Shown piece by piece: positions 38,391 to 49,441 of a stretch of 64,000 nucleotides of DNA. The notes beneath the pieces were generated by a model. It was not told the origin of the DNA. It saw only the letters and a list, made by a program, of their open reading frames with translations, and ran no database searches. Each line of letters opens with the position of its first letter. Position 1 is the first letter of the stretch. The stretch comes from Symbiodinium natans (Eukaryota > Sar > Dinophyceae > Suessiales > Symbiodiniaceae). The position numbers and the translations under genes are program-made. The stretch covers positions 124,001 through 188,000 of the forward strand of contig CAJNDS010002579.1 in assembly GCA_905221605.1 (NCBI GenBank), given 5' to 3'.

Positions 38391-38486
38391 TGGGACAGCC
38401 TGGGAAGGCTCCTGGTCGATCGGGGTGGCGGGGCCGCACTTTCCCAGCCTCTAGCAGGACGAGAGAGCCGGGGTTTAGGGTGTTAG
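38388..38486 (+). pseudogene. Coding-like fragment
   Basis: NWDSLGRLLVDRGGGAALSQ then PLAGRESRG into the repeat. Unknown; another frame is open. Confidence 0.3.
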
Positions 38487-39168
38487 GGTTTAGGGTTTAT
38501 AGGGTTTAGGGGTTCAGGGGTTTAGGGGTTTATAGGGTTTATAGGGTTTAGGGGTTTAGGGGTTTAGGGGTTTAGGAGTTTAGGGGTTTAGGGGTTTAGG
38601 GGTTTAGGGTTCAGGGGTTCAGGGGTTCAGGGAGGTTTAGGTTTACAAGCCCACTGGGGTCTGTTCTTTCAGATCTTGGAGGGTGGGGTGGGTGGGTGGG
38701 TAGGGGGTGGTGCTTGAAGGGTTTAAGAGCTGCGCGGGCTTCATGTGTAGGGTTCATGGTTTGTATACCTACAAAGTAAATGCCGTGATTTTTAAGCCCT
38801 TGTGAATACATGCAAGAATTGACGCACCCCTTCCTTTTGCCAATGAGAAAGCGTTTCAGATAATATGAATATGAATTGAGAAACAAGTGAATAAGCGACT
38901 TGATGCATGTAATATATGCATATGTATATACATATAGATAGATATGTAGACATGTGGCCAACGAAGCCCTCGAGGCTTAGCCCGGGGTGTTCGGCGATGC
39001 GCAGTTTTTAGGTAGGGCTGCGGGTTTCGGAGATTTTGGTCTTTAGGGTTTTGGGCCTGCGTCTGCTTTGTTGTAAGCGGGAAAGGATACAGTTATTTAG
39101 GGTTGTTTGGCTGTTGGGTCGAGTATAGTAAAGGCTCACGGCCTACGAGTGTTTAAGGGTTGTGTCTT

Positions 39169-39224
39169 GGGAAGTACCCCTTGTACTAACAGTCCTTGAT
39201 AGGCATTATACTACTCCCTATTAC
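39169..39224. mobile_element. Family A MITE, left part
   Basis: GGGAAGTACCCCTTGTACTAACAGTCCTTG followed by ATTATACTACTCCCTATTAC; right arm missing. Truncated copy. Confidence 0.6.
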
Positions 39225-39511
39225 AAGTTCTCCCTTGGGGTTGGGTTGCTGCAAAAGGGTTCAGGGTTTAGGGTTTGAGGGTTTGGGGTTTAGGAAAGTT
39301 TAGGGTTGCCCTCGACCGCGAAACATACTGCTGCTGAGGGTCAGGGTTTAGGAATACCGTCTGTCCGAAACTACAAGCCCGGCAACCCTCCTAAATTGAG
39401 CCCAAAACAGCAAGCTCCCGGCCCTGTGTTCCCATTTAATTAGGGAGGCTGTAGATAGCTTTTCGGTAGGTTTAGGGTTTAGCGTTAAGGGTTTTATGGT
39501 TAAAATTTAGG

Positions 39512-39605
39512 TAGTAGGCCCTTATTCCCTTTGTTCAGGGTATAGCTTCCCCGTGAAGCCAAAAACGGCACCCTTCTTATTCCTAGGTTACTCTTGGGCC
39601 TAGTT
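39512..39605. mobile_element. Family D short repeat
   Basis: GTAGTAGGCCCTTATTCCCT, GTATAGCTTCCCCGTGAAGC, ACCCTTCTTATTCCTAGGTT, ACTCTTGGGCCTAG. Non-coding. Confidence 0.6.
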
Positions 39606-39677
39606 TTTGGTTTTCGGGTTCCTACACCCTAAACCCTAAACCCTAAACCCTAAACCATAAACCCTAAACCCTAAACC

Positions 39678-39701
39678 CTTGAAGGCCAACTGGCACCCAA
39701 G
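39678..39701 (+). pseudogene. Exon end with AAG|GTGAGT donor
   Basis: Short open stretch LEGQLAPK is followed by a perfect GTGAGT (39702). The frame also reads through. Only the exon edge survives between CCCTAA and a G run. Confidence 0.33.
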
Positions 39702-40027
39702 GTGAGTGGATTCCAACTCTGGGCGCGAACTCTGCCAGTTCTCTCGTCTCAACATGGGGGGGGGGGGGGGGGGGGGGCGGTTAGGGTTTAGGGTTTAGGG
39801 TTTTAGGGTACCCCCCAAACAAGTGGCTTTCTAGGGTTTAGGGTTTGGGGTGTAGGGCTTTAGTTGTTTTTTTGGTTGTCGTTGCTGTTCAGGAACATAT
39901 ATAGATAGGTTGCCACAAGGTGGATGTGTTGTTTTTTGGGGTTTCGGGTTGAGGGCTGGATTGAGTACATCCCTAAACCCTAAACCCTAAACCCTAAACC
40001 CTAAACCCTAAACCCTAAACCCTAAAC

Positions 40028-40102
40028 CCAGTAAATATGATGGTTTCTCTCCACGGTGGCTTTGTGTTAAGCCCTTTACTTGCAACCCAGCCGTGCAGTT
40101 GA
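40028..40102 (+). pseudogene. Coding-like fragment
   Basis: PVNMMVSLHGGFVLSPLLAT then QPCS, closing TGA in unique DNA. Unknown. Confidence 0.28.
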
Positions 40103-40772
40103 TGGCATGTAGACATACGTTGGGGTTTAGGGTTTAGGGTTTAGGGTTTAGGGTTTAGGGTTTGGGGTTCAGGGTTGAGGGTTTAGGGTATAGGGTTTAG
40201 GGTTTAGGGTTTAGGGTTTGGGGTTCTGGCTTTAGGGTTCACCTGCAAGCCCAAAAGCTCCAGAAAGTAGTAGGATTGAAGGGTTCAAGCATTTAAGATT
40301 TAGGTTTAGGAACTAAACCCTACACCCCAATTCCTAAACCCGAAAACCCTAGGTAAAAGCCCGACATTGTAGCTAGACCAGCACAGAATAGCGGAACAAC
40401 TCCTGACTTTTAGAGCTCAGGGTCTAGGGCTTAGGGAGACATCGGGTCAGAGAGCTAGGGGTTAGGGTTTGGGGTTTAGAGGAACTCTCAATTCTATGCA
40501 TGGTGGTGCATGGCCTCGCTAAACAGTCTCATGAAACCTCGGGCCAAGCCCTAAAACTCCAAAACCCTCAAACCCCTAAAGCCCTAAAACCCCACCCCGA
40601 ACCCTGAAACCCGAAAAGCCCTATAGCCCACAAGGACCGTAAACCCTAAACCTGGCCCCCCTAAAACCCCTGAAGCCCTCAACCTAACACCTAAGGGGGT
40701 TTAGGGTTTAGGGCTTGGGCTTAGGGCTTGGGACAGAGTTCAGGGTTTAGGGTTGACAGGGTTTAGGTTTAG

Positions 40773-40960
40773 GGATGCTTCGGATGCTCCAGCCGCGGCG
40801 CCAGCCACATGGCTCGGCCTGCGTTGGCGACATTGTATGTTGGCAATCGGGGTACATCGTGAGCTGAAAACCCTAGGCTGTGGCAGCCAAAACTTGGCTT
40901 TCTTCTGGCTAGCGTTTAGGACTTTAACCTTTTGGGCTTTTGTAGAAACTACAACCATGA
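40773..40960 (+). CDS. Putative coding fragment, membrane-like C-terminal part
   Basis: DASDAPAAAPATWLGLRWRH, CMLAIGVHRELKTLGCGSQN, LAFFWLAFRTLTFWAFVETT. The last 20 residues could form a membrane helix. It reads into a solo family B terminus (ACCATGAACCTCCAAGTATA) at 40953. Family unknown. Confidence 0.4.
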
Positions 40961-41038
40961 ACCTCCAAGTATACCCTAGACCCTAAACCCTACGCCCTAA
41001 ACCTCAAACCCTAAACCCGAGACCCTAAACCCTCATCC

Positions 41039-41125
41039 CATGTTGAGGCCATTGCACCTGCATTGACGACTATGTCTTTGTGTCCGGCGAGTGTCGCCGC
41101 TACCGGCCCCATCTTTTATGGGGCT
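41039..41125 (+). pseudogene. Coding-like fragment
   Basis: HVEAIAPALTTMSLCPASVA then ATGPIFYGAG, into the repeat. Reads like an enzyme loop; unknown. Confidence 0.35.
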
Positions 41126-41250
41126 GGAGGGTTTAGGGTTTGGGTTTTAGAGTTTAGGGTTTAGGGTTTAGGGTTTAGGGTTTAGGGTTTAGGGTTTAGG
41201 GTTTGGGGTTTGGGGTTTGGGGTTTGGTTCAGGGTTTAGGGTTTAGGGGT

Positions 41251-41394
41251 GTACCCGAAACCTGCTTGGTAGCCAGTGGTGCTCCTTTTGCCCCTTTTTT
41301 TGGCTCTAGCTTCCGGCTTCCTCTCACAAAAGTCACCAACCCCACAAAGGGTACCCGAATTATAATGTGGCTAAAAGGCTACCCTAAACCCTAA
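41251..41394 (+). pseudogene. Coding-like fragment
   Basis: VPETCLVASGAPFAPFFGSS, FRLPLTKVTNPTKGTRIIMW, LKGYPKP. Ends CCCTAA. Unknown. Confidence 0.33.
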
Positions 41395-41798
41395 GCCCTA
41401 AGCTCTAAACCCTAAACCCTAAACCCTAAACCCTAAACCCAGCCGCCAGCCTGAAGCCCTAACCCCCGGGTGAGGGTTGCCGGGCTTAGGCCTTCGGACT
41501 GAGGGCGAGAGAGAGAGAGAAAGCCTGAACCCAACAACCCGAGTCATCGAAGTCTGCGCAGCCCTTCCTGAACCCTAAACCCTAAACCCTAAACCCTAAA
41601 CCCTAAATCGTCTGGGACATGCTTTGAGTTTATGAAGCCAGAAAGCCCCAAACCCTAAACCCCCTGGTCTTGGATTCTAGAGGACCTTTAAAACGTTGGT
41701 GAAAGTGGCAGTCCTTACTACACAGGGAACCGATCTTGTTTAGGGCTTAGGGTTTAGGTGGAAGGTTTAGGGTTTAGGGCTTAGGGCATACCCCTGAG

Positions 41799-41867
41799 AT
41801 GTGTAACTTCGCATTAGGTGTCAGCTTCGGCTGCTTAGCTTCTCTGGCCCGAAGCCCTAAACCTTAA
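41799..41867 (+). pseudogene. Signal-like N-terminal fragment
   Basis: MCNFALGVSFGCLASLARSP; hydrophobic with small residues. Too short to judge. Confidence 0.2.
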
Positions 41868-42129
41868 ACCCTAAACCCTAAACCCTAAACCCTAAACCCT
41901 AAACCCTAAACCCTAAACCCTAAAAGGACACTCCTGGGGGGGGGGGGGGGGGTGTTCATTGTTATCACGGGCCTCAACCCCTACACAGGGCAGGGAGCCG
42001 CCGAACTCCCTTAACCCGTACCCGACACCCTAAACCCTAAGCCCTAAACCCTAAACCCTAAGCCCTAAACCCTAAACCCTAAACCCTAACCCCTAAACCC
42101 TAACCCTAACCCCTAAGCACTAAACCCTA

Positions 42130-42232
42130 AGCTTCCTTCGCCAAAGACTTGAACTATACACGTTTTGGCTTTCTCATTGAGTAGGAAGATGGTAAAGTTT
42201 AGCCTTTTCTTCCGTTATCGAGAAGTCAGTAA
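42130..42232. mobile_element. Family G repeat
   Basis: AAGCTTCCTTCGCCAAAGAC, TTTTGGCTTTCTCATTGAGT, GATGGTAAAGTTTAGCCTTT, TTATCGAGAAGTCAG; matches 34473-34625 with one internal unit. Confidence 0.55.
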
Positions 42233-42787
42233 ACAGTATAACCCCGCAACCCTATAGACCCCAAGCCCTTGAGACCCTAAACCCTATGGGCCCTCTATCC
42301 CATGGATCCTACCCCACAGGGCCAGATGGACCAGACAGAACCCTAATTCCTAAACCCTAAACCCGAAACTCCCCCTAAACCTAAACCCTAAACCCTACCC
42401 TAAACCCTAAACCCTAAACCCTAAACCCTAAACCCTAAACCCAAACCCTAACCCTAAACCCTAAAAACCCTAAACCCTAACCTAAACCCTAAACCCTAAA
42501 ACCCCCACCCTAACGCCTCGCCCAGGCTGCAAGCAGGGCTCCCTCTGCCGACATGGCGGTGTCAGCCTGCTCCCAGGCCACTTCTTCGGTTTGGGGTTTA
42601 GGGTTTAGGGTTTAGGGTTTAGGGTTTAGGGTTTAGGGTTTAGGGTTTAGGGTTTAGGGTTTCGGGTTTCGGGTTTCGGGTTTAGGGTTTAGGGTTTAGG
42701 GTTCCCATACCCAATCACTCAATCCGAAACCCAGAATTGTGCCATAGTGTACCGTGAACTTCCAAATTTGGAATTCTAATTGCGGAT

Positions 42788-42843
42788 TCTAGTACCCCCT
42801 ATTTAATCCCACTTAAGGACTATTAGTATAAGGGGGAACATCT
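42788..42843. mobile_element. Family A MITE, right part
   Basis: AGTACCCCCTATTTAATCCC, ACTTAAGGACTATTAGTATA, AGGGGGAACATC. The right terminus runs directly into the coding-like frame at 42847. Confidence 0.65.
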
Positions 42844-42846
42844 CGA

Positions 42847-43029
42847 GATCTCAAAGTTGGCGCCAGGTCTGAGAGTCTGAAGGGCCTCAGGGGCATGTTG
42901 CACTGTGAGGAGATCTTGGGCTCCCCCGTCTGCCGCCCTGGCGCGGCAGACGTGCATGAGATGCATGACAACACCGTGAGATTCTGGAGATGGACGCTCA
43001 GAACGTTCAGAGAACCTCCTAGACCCTGA
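42847..43029 (+). CDS. 60-codon putative coding fragment
   Basis: DLKVGARSESLKGLRGMLHC, EEILGSPVCRPGAADVHEMH, DNTVRFWRWTLRTFREPPRP, stopping TGA. Mixed charged/aromatic composition is convincingly protein-like. Its left edge is the family A terminus, suggesting the element inserted in, or fused to, the gene piece. No family recognised. Confidence 0.5.
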   Translation, partial: DLKVGARSESLKGLRGMLHCEEILGSPVCRPGAADVHEMHDNTVRFWRWTLRTFREPPRP

Positions 43030-43729
43030 ACTTAAACCCCAAACAGTAATCATCCAGACCACTCCTCCCTCCCGAAAGACACCCTTGGCATAAAGCAACT
43101 CATGGACAGAGACCCCCCCCTTTTCCTGCACGCTTGCACGCTGCGCCAATGCGCCACGCATTTCTCTTCGACCACTTTAAGACAAGCATAGGCGGCGCGT
43201 GGCAGTGAACAATTCCCTAACCCCTAAAACCCTTATAACCCCTAAAGCCCTATATAATTCAGACCCTAGAACCCTGAAGCCCTAAAACCCGACAGCCCTA
43301 GAACCCTAAAATCCCTAAACCCTAGAAGTCTCTAAAAATTTTCAGCCCTAAAACTCAACACCCTAAAACCCTAACACCTTAATCCCCTTAGCCTGGGAAC
43401 TTCCCAGCCAATCCAAGCGCCAGGGCACTGGTGCCCAGAGTCGGATCCACTCCGGGTGTTCAGCTGTAGCTGCTGGGCATTTTTCAGGATGTTTTTTTTC
43501 AGGGTTTTTTGTCTGGGGGTTTGGGTTTAGGGTTTAGAGGTTAGGGTTTAGGGCTTTTGGATAGTCATCCCTTTCCCCCTTATGTTGAACGTTTCCCCCC
43601 CCCCTGCCCCTGCTCGTAAAGCGACAATCTGAAGGGGTTTGTAGTACAAGGCGGGGGGGGGGGGGAGGATTCTTATCGTTTGTGCCAACAAACTCGTCCT
43701 TGTAGGTTGCTGGCCCAGTCATTGAGCAG

Positions 43730-43915
43730 GTGTCAAGTTTGTGGGCGAATAGATTTGAGGCGCCTTTTCTCCTCCCATCCTGCAGAACTGAAAACAAATT
43801 ACAGGCCTTTTCTGCACTTTGCCCATTCCACGCTGAGAAGCTCAGGGATCGGGAATTACGGGTTGCGAGAGACAGGTTCCTCTTTTCCTTCTTTGCTGCC
43901 CGTCTAAACCCTTAA
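43730..43915 (+). pseudogene. Coding-like fragment
   Basis: SSLWANRFEAPFLLPSCRTE, NKLQAFSALCPFHAEKLRDR, ELRVARDRFLFSFFAARLNP. The C-terminal half looks helical and genuine; CATCCTGCAG at 43779-43788 may be an acceptor. Overlapping frames on both strands are open. Confidence 0.38.
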
Positions 43916-44573
43916 GGCCTCAAGCCCTTAAACCCTTGAAGCCTTCAAATCCGCAAACGCTTAGACCCCAAGGCCCGTAAACTCTGCAAGCGCCCCCTGA
44001 CCTAAGCAGACTTTTGGGATATGTCTAGACCCGAAACCCTGGTAACCCTAAACCCTAACCCCATTCTCCTTATTAAGCCATAAGCCCCCAAAGGCTCCCA
44101 CCTCTCGGAAACGACCCATCAAGACAAACCCCCACGCAAAGAGGTACCCCTTAAAACAAAACCAGCTTTTGAGCAAACTCATTTCTACAGGCACAAGTAG
44201 AGAAGGAAAACGTGCAGCCCTGGACCCTACACAGTTGACCCTAAACTCTTAAGCCCTAACACCCTAAAACCCTACACCCCAAAACCCTAAAGCACCAAAA
44301 CCCTAAAACCTTAAGACCCTAAGACCCTAAAACCCTAAGACCCTGAAATCCTAGAACCCTAAACCCTCAAACTCTAAACCCTAAACTCTAGCCCTAAACT
44401 ATAAACCCTAAATCCTAATCCTTAAACCTTAAACCTTAAACCCTAAACCCTAAGCCCTAAGCCCTAAGCCCTAAGCCCTAAGCCCTAAACCCTAAACCCT
44501 AAACCCTAAACCCTAAACCCTAAACCCTAAGCCCTAAACCCTAAACCCTAAACCCTAAACCCTAAACCCTAAA

Positions 44574-44676
44574 CCAGCCAAGGCTCCCCTGAGCGCTGTC
44601 CGGGAGGGGACCCAGGCACCTGCCGAGGCGGTCGCGATCCGGACAGCGTGGCCGCTTTGGAGCATCCGGCTTGGGG
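44574..44676 (+). pseudogene. Coding-like GC-rich fragment
   Basis: PAKAPLSAVREGTQAPAEAV then AIRTAWPLWSIRLG up to a G run. A second frame is open. TGGAGCATCCGG recurs at 44793. Confidence 0.28.
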
Positions 44677-45187
44677 GGGGGGGGGGTTTGGGGTTTGGGG
44701 TTTAGGGTTTAGGGTTTAGGGTTTAGGGCTAGGGTTTAGGGCTAGGGTTTAGGGCTTCGGGCTTGGAGTTTAGGGTTTAGGGCTTAGGGCTCTGGAGCAT
44801 CCGGTGTTGTGGGTTTGGGAATTGAGGGCTTATTTTGGGTTTGGGTGTTTTCAGAGCTCAGGGTTTCAGGGTTCAAGGCTTTGAGTTTTCGGGGTTGCGT
44901 CTTTGGGGTTTGGGGATAGGGTTTCAGGGTGTTGGGGTTTGGGTTGAGGGGTTGGGGTTTCAGGGTGTAATAGGGGTTGGGACTCAGGGTGTATGGGGTT
45001 TTTGGGCCGAACTATAGCTGCACTTATCGCCCAAGTAGAACCACATATTTGGGCATTGAGGGCTTGTAAGTGGTAAACCCTAAACCCTAAACATGTTCCG
45101 GCATGTTAACCTTCTGGCTTTTAATCTCCCCCCAAGCTCTAAGCCCTAGCCCTAAACCCTAGCCCTAAACCCTAAACCCCACACCCC

Positions 45188-45275
45188 CCCAAGGCCGAGC
45201 GTGTTCTGCGTTTTACGACTCACTGGTCTATCGCTCGGCCACGACTGCTCTTGGAAGGGCAGGCAGGTCACTTAG
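45188..45275 (+). pseudogene. Coding-like fragment
   Basis: PKAERVLRFTTHWSIARPRL then LLEGQAGHLG into TTTAGGG. Basic helix-like; unknown. Confidence 0.35.
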
Positions 45276-45304
45276 GGTTTAGGGTTTAGGGTTTAGGGTT
45301 TAGG

Positions 45305-45460
45305 GTGCTGCGTTACAAACTGGGCCTCGGATGTGACAGACATGCTTGGGGCCTATGGTGGGCGGCGGCCATGTCGGATCTTGGCGTCGATGTAGCAGCC
45401 TTGACCGAAACCCGCATTGATGGGATCCTAGCACACGACGCTGCAATCAGTGGTATGTGG
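45305..45460 (+). mobile_element. Non-LTR retrotransposon endonuclease (EEP) fragment
   Basis: A 52-codon frame reads RHAWGLWWAAAMSDLGVDVA then ALTETRIDGILAHDAAISGM. The segment aliphatic strand plus (L)xETR(I) matches the second conserved block of the apurinic-type endonuclease/exonuclease/phosphatase domain of LINE elements, where the Glu binds the catalytic metal. A preceding helix ending LGVDVAAL is typical. Bounded by TTTAGGG on the left and CCCTAGA on the right. Likely the same class of element as the RT pieces at 32.8 kb, though a different copy. Fragment only. Confidence 0.7.
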
Positions 45461-45686
45461 CGAAACCCGAAACCCTAGACCCTACACCCTAAACCCTAAA
45501 CCCTAAACCCTAAACCCTAAACCCTAAACCCTAAACCCTAAACCCTAAACCCTAAACCCTAAACCCTAAACCCTAAACCCTAAACCCTAAACCCTAAACC
45601 TAACCAAACCATAAGCCCTAAACCCTAAGCCCGAAACCCAAATCCCGACACCCTAAGCTCGTTTAGCGTTCATTTGTTCCCCAATA

Positions 45687-45735
45687 GGTTGTGAAATCCT
45701 AGACGTGCGTCTGAAGCCGGGATCCGGTGGGTTTA
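45687..45735 (+). pseudogene. Possible exon start after acceptor
   Basis: TTTGTTCCCCAATAG is followed by a frame CEILDVRLKPGSGG into repeat. Short. Confidence 0.22.
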
Positions 45736-46024
45736 GAGTTCAAAGTTCAAAGGTTTAGGGTTTAGGGTTTGGGGTTTGGGGTTTAGGTTTTAGGGCAAAA
45801 ACCCAAAGCCCCCTACTTCCTAATTCCGCAAGCCACAACCTCTGAACCCCAAACCTCAACCCAAAACCCAAGACCCGCAACCCAATACTGTAAACCCCCC
45901 AACCCCAAACCCCAACCCCTAAACCCTAACCCCAATTCCTAAACCCCAAACTGTAACATCCTAAACCGTAAACCCTGAACCCACAGCCTCGCCTTTTCCC
46001 TAAGCAAAAACCCGAACCCTAGAC

Positions 46025-46090
46025 CCTATCCCTTTGCGCGGAACAGCGAGCCTTTTCAATGCAAAAGGCCCTCTGAACATCAGGGTTTAG
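46025..46090 (+). pseudogene. Short coding-like fragment
   Basis: PIPLRGTASLFNAKGPLNIR, then TAG of the repeat. Unknown. Confidence 0.22.
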
Positions 46091-46479
46091 GGGCTCATGT
46101 CATGGGCTTAGGAGTTTAGGGTTTGCCCTAAGACGCTAAACCCTGTAAGGGGTTGAAGGATGAGAGGGCCCTCAGAAGTGGAAGATCTCGGGGGCCGAAG
46201 CCCTAAACCCTAAACCTTCCATTATAAACCCTAAATCGTCCGCCCTAGACCCAGAAATCCGAATCCCCAAGCCCGAAACCGTCCGCCCTAAACCCACAAA
46301 TCCTCGACCCTAAACCCTAAACCCTCCACCCTAAACCCCTACACCCCTAAACCCTCAACCCCAACACTCCGAAAGCCCTACCCTAAACCCTAAACCCTAA
46401 ACCCTAAACCCTAAAGACTCCGAGGCATGCTTCCGATGCATGCCCGGCCTGCACGAAGCCTCAGGATTCCCGCATCGGT

Positions 46480-46800
46480 TTAGGGTTTAGGGTTTAGGGT
46501 TTAGGGTTTTTTCTCTCAGGTTTTTTTTTGGTTTGTTTGAGGGCTTCTTTAGGGTTCTTGGGGGTTTTGTAAGTTGGGTTAGCTTGTTTAGGGTTGCTTA
46601 GGGCTTTTAGTTTTTTGGGGTTTTGTCTGGCTTCAGGGCTCCGTTTTATAAGGGTTTCAGGTGTTCGGGTTTAAGGTTTAGGCTTTACGGACTGTTCTGT
46701 GTGTTGAGTTGTTTGGGCCTTTCGGGGTTCAGGGTTGCATGTTTCGATCCCCAAGGAGAAGCAAATAAGGAGTTCCAGCTTCCTTGGGTTTAGGGTTTAG
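46480..46800. repeat. Degenerate T/G-rich telomeric stretch
   Basis: TTTAGGG variants with T runs; an 18-codon frame CFDPQGEANKEFQLPW at 46740-46793 is the only coding-like piece. Confidence 0.5.
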
Positions 46801-47489
46801 GGTTTAGGGTTTAGGTTTTAGGGTTTCGGGTTTAGGGTTTAGGGTCCTTGTCCCTGATTCTGGGTGGTTCTTGTGTTGCGTCCTCCCTGAATCCTGTCAA
46901 GATTTAGGGTTTGCGGGCATGTGAGAGGTTGCCAAAGCGGCAATCTCAAATTTATATTTTCTATTGAACTAAATAAGCGTTAACTGAGTGAAATCAGTTG
47001 GATTCAGAACCAGTGAGTTTGAAACCGTGCGCTCTGAACCGGAAACCGACGACTGTGCTTGACTGCCATTTTCTGCTCTCGTGCCATGGTTGACTTTGCA
47101 CAACACACATCGAAGCCCCTAAGCCAACCCTGCACCCTAAACCCTAAGCCCTACGCCCTTAAACCTTAACTTGCGCCAGTCGTGTCCGACTTGCTGATCA
47201 AACCCTAAACCCTATAAACCCTAAACCCTAAAATGTTGCCATCGTAGAGCCTAAGCCCTGAACCCTAATCCTAGATTGTTTGGGCTGGGGATATGGATGC
47301 GTGCCCCGGCAACCAACCATTCACAGGGTGTAGGGCTTACCCTAAACCTTAAACCGTAAACTTCAGGGCCTGAACCCCCAAATCTGAGCACGACCCTTCG
47401 AGGGATACACAGTCAAGGAGCTCCTTCCCCTAAACGTTAAGGGTTTAGGGTTGAGGGCTTAGGGTTTAGGGTTTTATGGACCCTAAACC

Positions 47490-47610
47490 CTAGCCGTAAA
47501 CCTTCGAGCCAGCTTCCGCGCGCAGGGATCTGCAAACGATGCAGCACCAGAGACTACGCCTGGATTGCTGCCAGCTTGATGCCCCTCCGGCTGCAGACAT
47601 GCGCTAGGGC
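47490..47610 (+). pseudogene. Coding-like fragment, three frames open
   Basis: Candidates: RRDLQTMQHQRLRLDCCQLD; GICKRCSTRDYAWIAASLMP; NLRASFRAQGSANDAAPETT. Frame unresolved. Low stop density from high GC. Confidence 0.25.
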
Positions 47611-47849
47611 CTAGGCCTTGTAGCTTGCGGTTTAGGGTTTAGGGTTGAGGGTTAAGGGTTCAGGGTTTAGGGTTTAGGGTTTAGGGTTTAGCTTGGAAGC
47701 CCTTTTTGGAGAGACAGGAGGGTTAGCAAGGTCAGATCTGGGGATCATTTATAGGGTTTCTGGGGGATGCTAGGTAGACTTGTGGCTCAAGGTTTGGGGT
47801 TTTGATGTGTCCAACTCTTCGCCCGCAAGAAGTCTCTAATCTTGAGTAA

Positions 47850-47936
47850 CCTGAAACGCAGCTTTCGTTACCCGATGACGATGACATATTCCCTGTTCAC
47901 GAGGCGTATAGATGTGACAGAGGGTCTCAGCCCTAG
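47850..47936 (+). pseudogene. Coding-like fragment with acidic run
   Basis: PETQLSLPDDDDIFPVHEAY then RCDRGSQP, closing TAG. Unknown. Confidence 0.35.
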
Positions 47937-48041
47937 GCCCTACCAGCCCTCTTTTTACCAGGGCCTGGGGTTCAGGATTCGGGGTTTCGGATTTAGGGTT
48001 TAGGGTCCTACGGTTCAGAGTTTAGGGTTCAGGCCCTGTTT

Positions 48042-48107
48042 AATTTAGGCTTCGTTTGGGAGCTCCAAGAACAAGAAGCTGCAACACCTCATCGGTTTCG
48101 GGTTTAG
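48042..48107 (+). pseudogene. Short coding-like fragment
   Basis: NLGFVWELQEQEAATPHRFR. Unknown. Confidence 0.25.
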
Positions 48108-48442
48108 GCCTCCGCCTGTCTCGCTGCGCAGGTGGCTCTGAACGCTGAACCCTAAACCCTGGACCCTAAACCCACACAAAAAAAACAAAAAAAAACACTA
48201 AGACAAGCAAGGCCCTCGTGATTCTTAGGCTGCTGGGGACCTAAACCTCTCAACCCTAAACCCTAAACCCTAAACCTCTCAACCCTAAACCCTAAACGTC
48301 TCAACCCTAAACCCTAAACCCTAAACCCTAATCCCTAAACCCTGAACCCTAAACCCTAAACCCTAAACCCTAGCCCCAAACCCTAAGCACAAAAACCCTA
48401 GCCCTAAACCCTAGCCCTAAACCCTAAACCCTTAACCCTGAC

Positions 48443-48524
48443 CTTGAACGCAAGGGCATAAAGTGTAGGGCTCAAGGCCTCTGGCCTCTTCCGCGGAACC
48501 CAGATAGGCATGGCAGCCAGTTTA
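48443..48524 (+). pseudogene. Coding-like fragment
   Basis: LERKGIKCRAQGLWPLPRNP then DRHGSQF into the repeat. Unknown. Confidence 0.28.
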
Positions 48525-48711
48525 GGGTTTAGGGTTTAGGGTTTAGGGTTTAGGGTTTAGGGTTTAGGGTTTAGGGTTTAGGGTTTAGGGCATGAGAGAA
48601 TGAGGTGCCTTCTCTCCCCCTCCTTGGGTTTTAGGAGTAGGGCTTAGGGTTTAGGATTTCGGGTTTAGGGTTTAGGGCTTAGGGTTTAGGGTGTAGGGTT
48701 TACAGCCCCGA

Positions 48712-48846
48712 GTATACTCCCCCAAATAGTAGGAAATACCCACCCTAATAAGGCACAGTACCCTTTATATTCGGAAGCCCCCATATATACCCTTCAAGGG
48801 ATTCTAGAGGGTACCTCGTTCCCTCATTCTCTACTAAGAACCAGTA
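48712..48846. mobile_element. Family E MITE-like element
   Basis: AGTATACTCCCCCAAATAGT, AGTACCCTTTATATTCGGAA, GGTACCTCGTTCCCTCATTC, TCTACTAAGAACCAGTAGG. Opposite orientation to 33639. Confidence 0.5.
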
Positions 48847-49041
48847 GGATATCCTCTAAAAGCCTCAACCGAAAGCCCATGGTCCCGACACCCATATACC
48901 CATAACCCTAACTTTGCGCCCGCGAGGCTTTGCATCATGGGCGTCTTCGCGATGTACACGGCCAGCGGACCCAGAGAGGGTTTTTGCGGTTTGGAGTTCG
49001 TAGGGTTTACGGATTAGGGCTTAGTTTTTTTTGCACTTGTT

Positions 49042-49170
49042 ATGAAACAGAAGGCCAGCTCCCAGGACAAGGTGGCCAGTATGCCAACCCCATTCACGCG
49101 CAAGGGCCTCTGCCTAACCCTCTTTTTGCTGCTTGTGCGGGCTTCGGGTGTAGTAAACTCGAAACCCTAA
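49042..49170 (+). pseudogene. Small ORF with membrane-anchor-like segment
   Basis: ATG frame MKQKASSQDKVASMPTPFTR then KGLCLTLFLLLVRASGVVNS, KP, stop. A basic stretch precedes an 11-residue hydrophobic core (LCLTLFLLLV) and small residues, as in a signal anchor. The terminal SKP* comes from CCCTAA repeat, so the original C-terminus is lost. The longer ORF at 48930-49226 in another frame appears to be its shadow. Confidence 0.33.
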
Positions 49171-49441
49171 TCCCGTACCCTCGAAACACCAAAGAGCCTC
49201 TGCCACAATGCCCTGGGCTTTCCTAGGTCTCCCCTAGTCTTTCGTTTTGCAAGCATTCTGCCTATGAACCCCGTTTAGGCCACCCAAATCCCTAAGAGTA
49301 AGCCCTGCTTGCTCCGGCGGGTTTAGGGTTTAGGGTTTATTAAACCAGGTACCCTATTTTACGGCCCGTTTTGGGGGTCGGCACTGATAATGCGGAGGCT
49401 TACAATAGTGGGGTACTCTTGAAGGAACCATGAACACCCCA

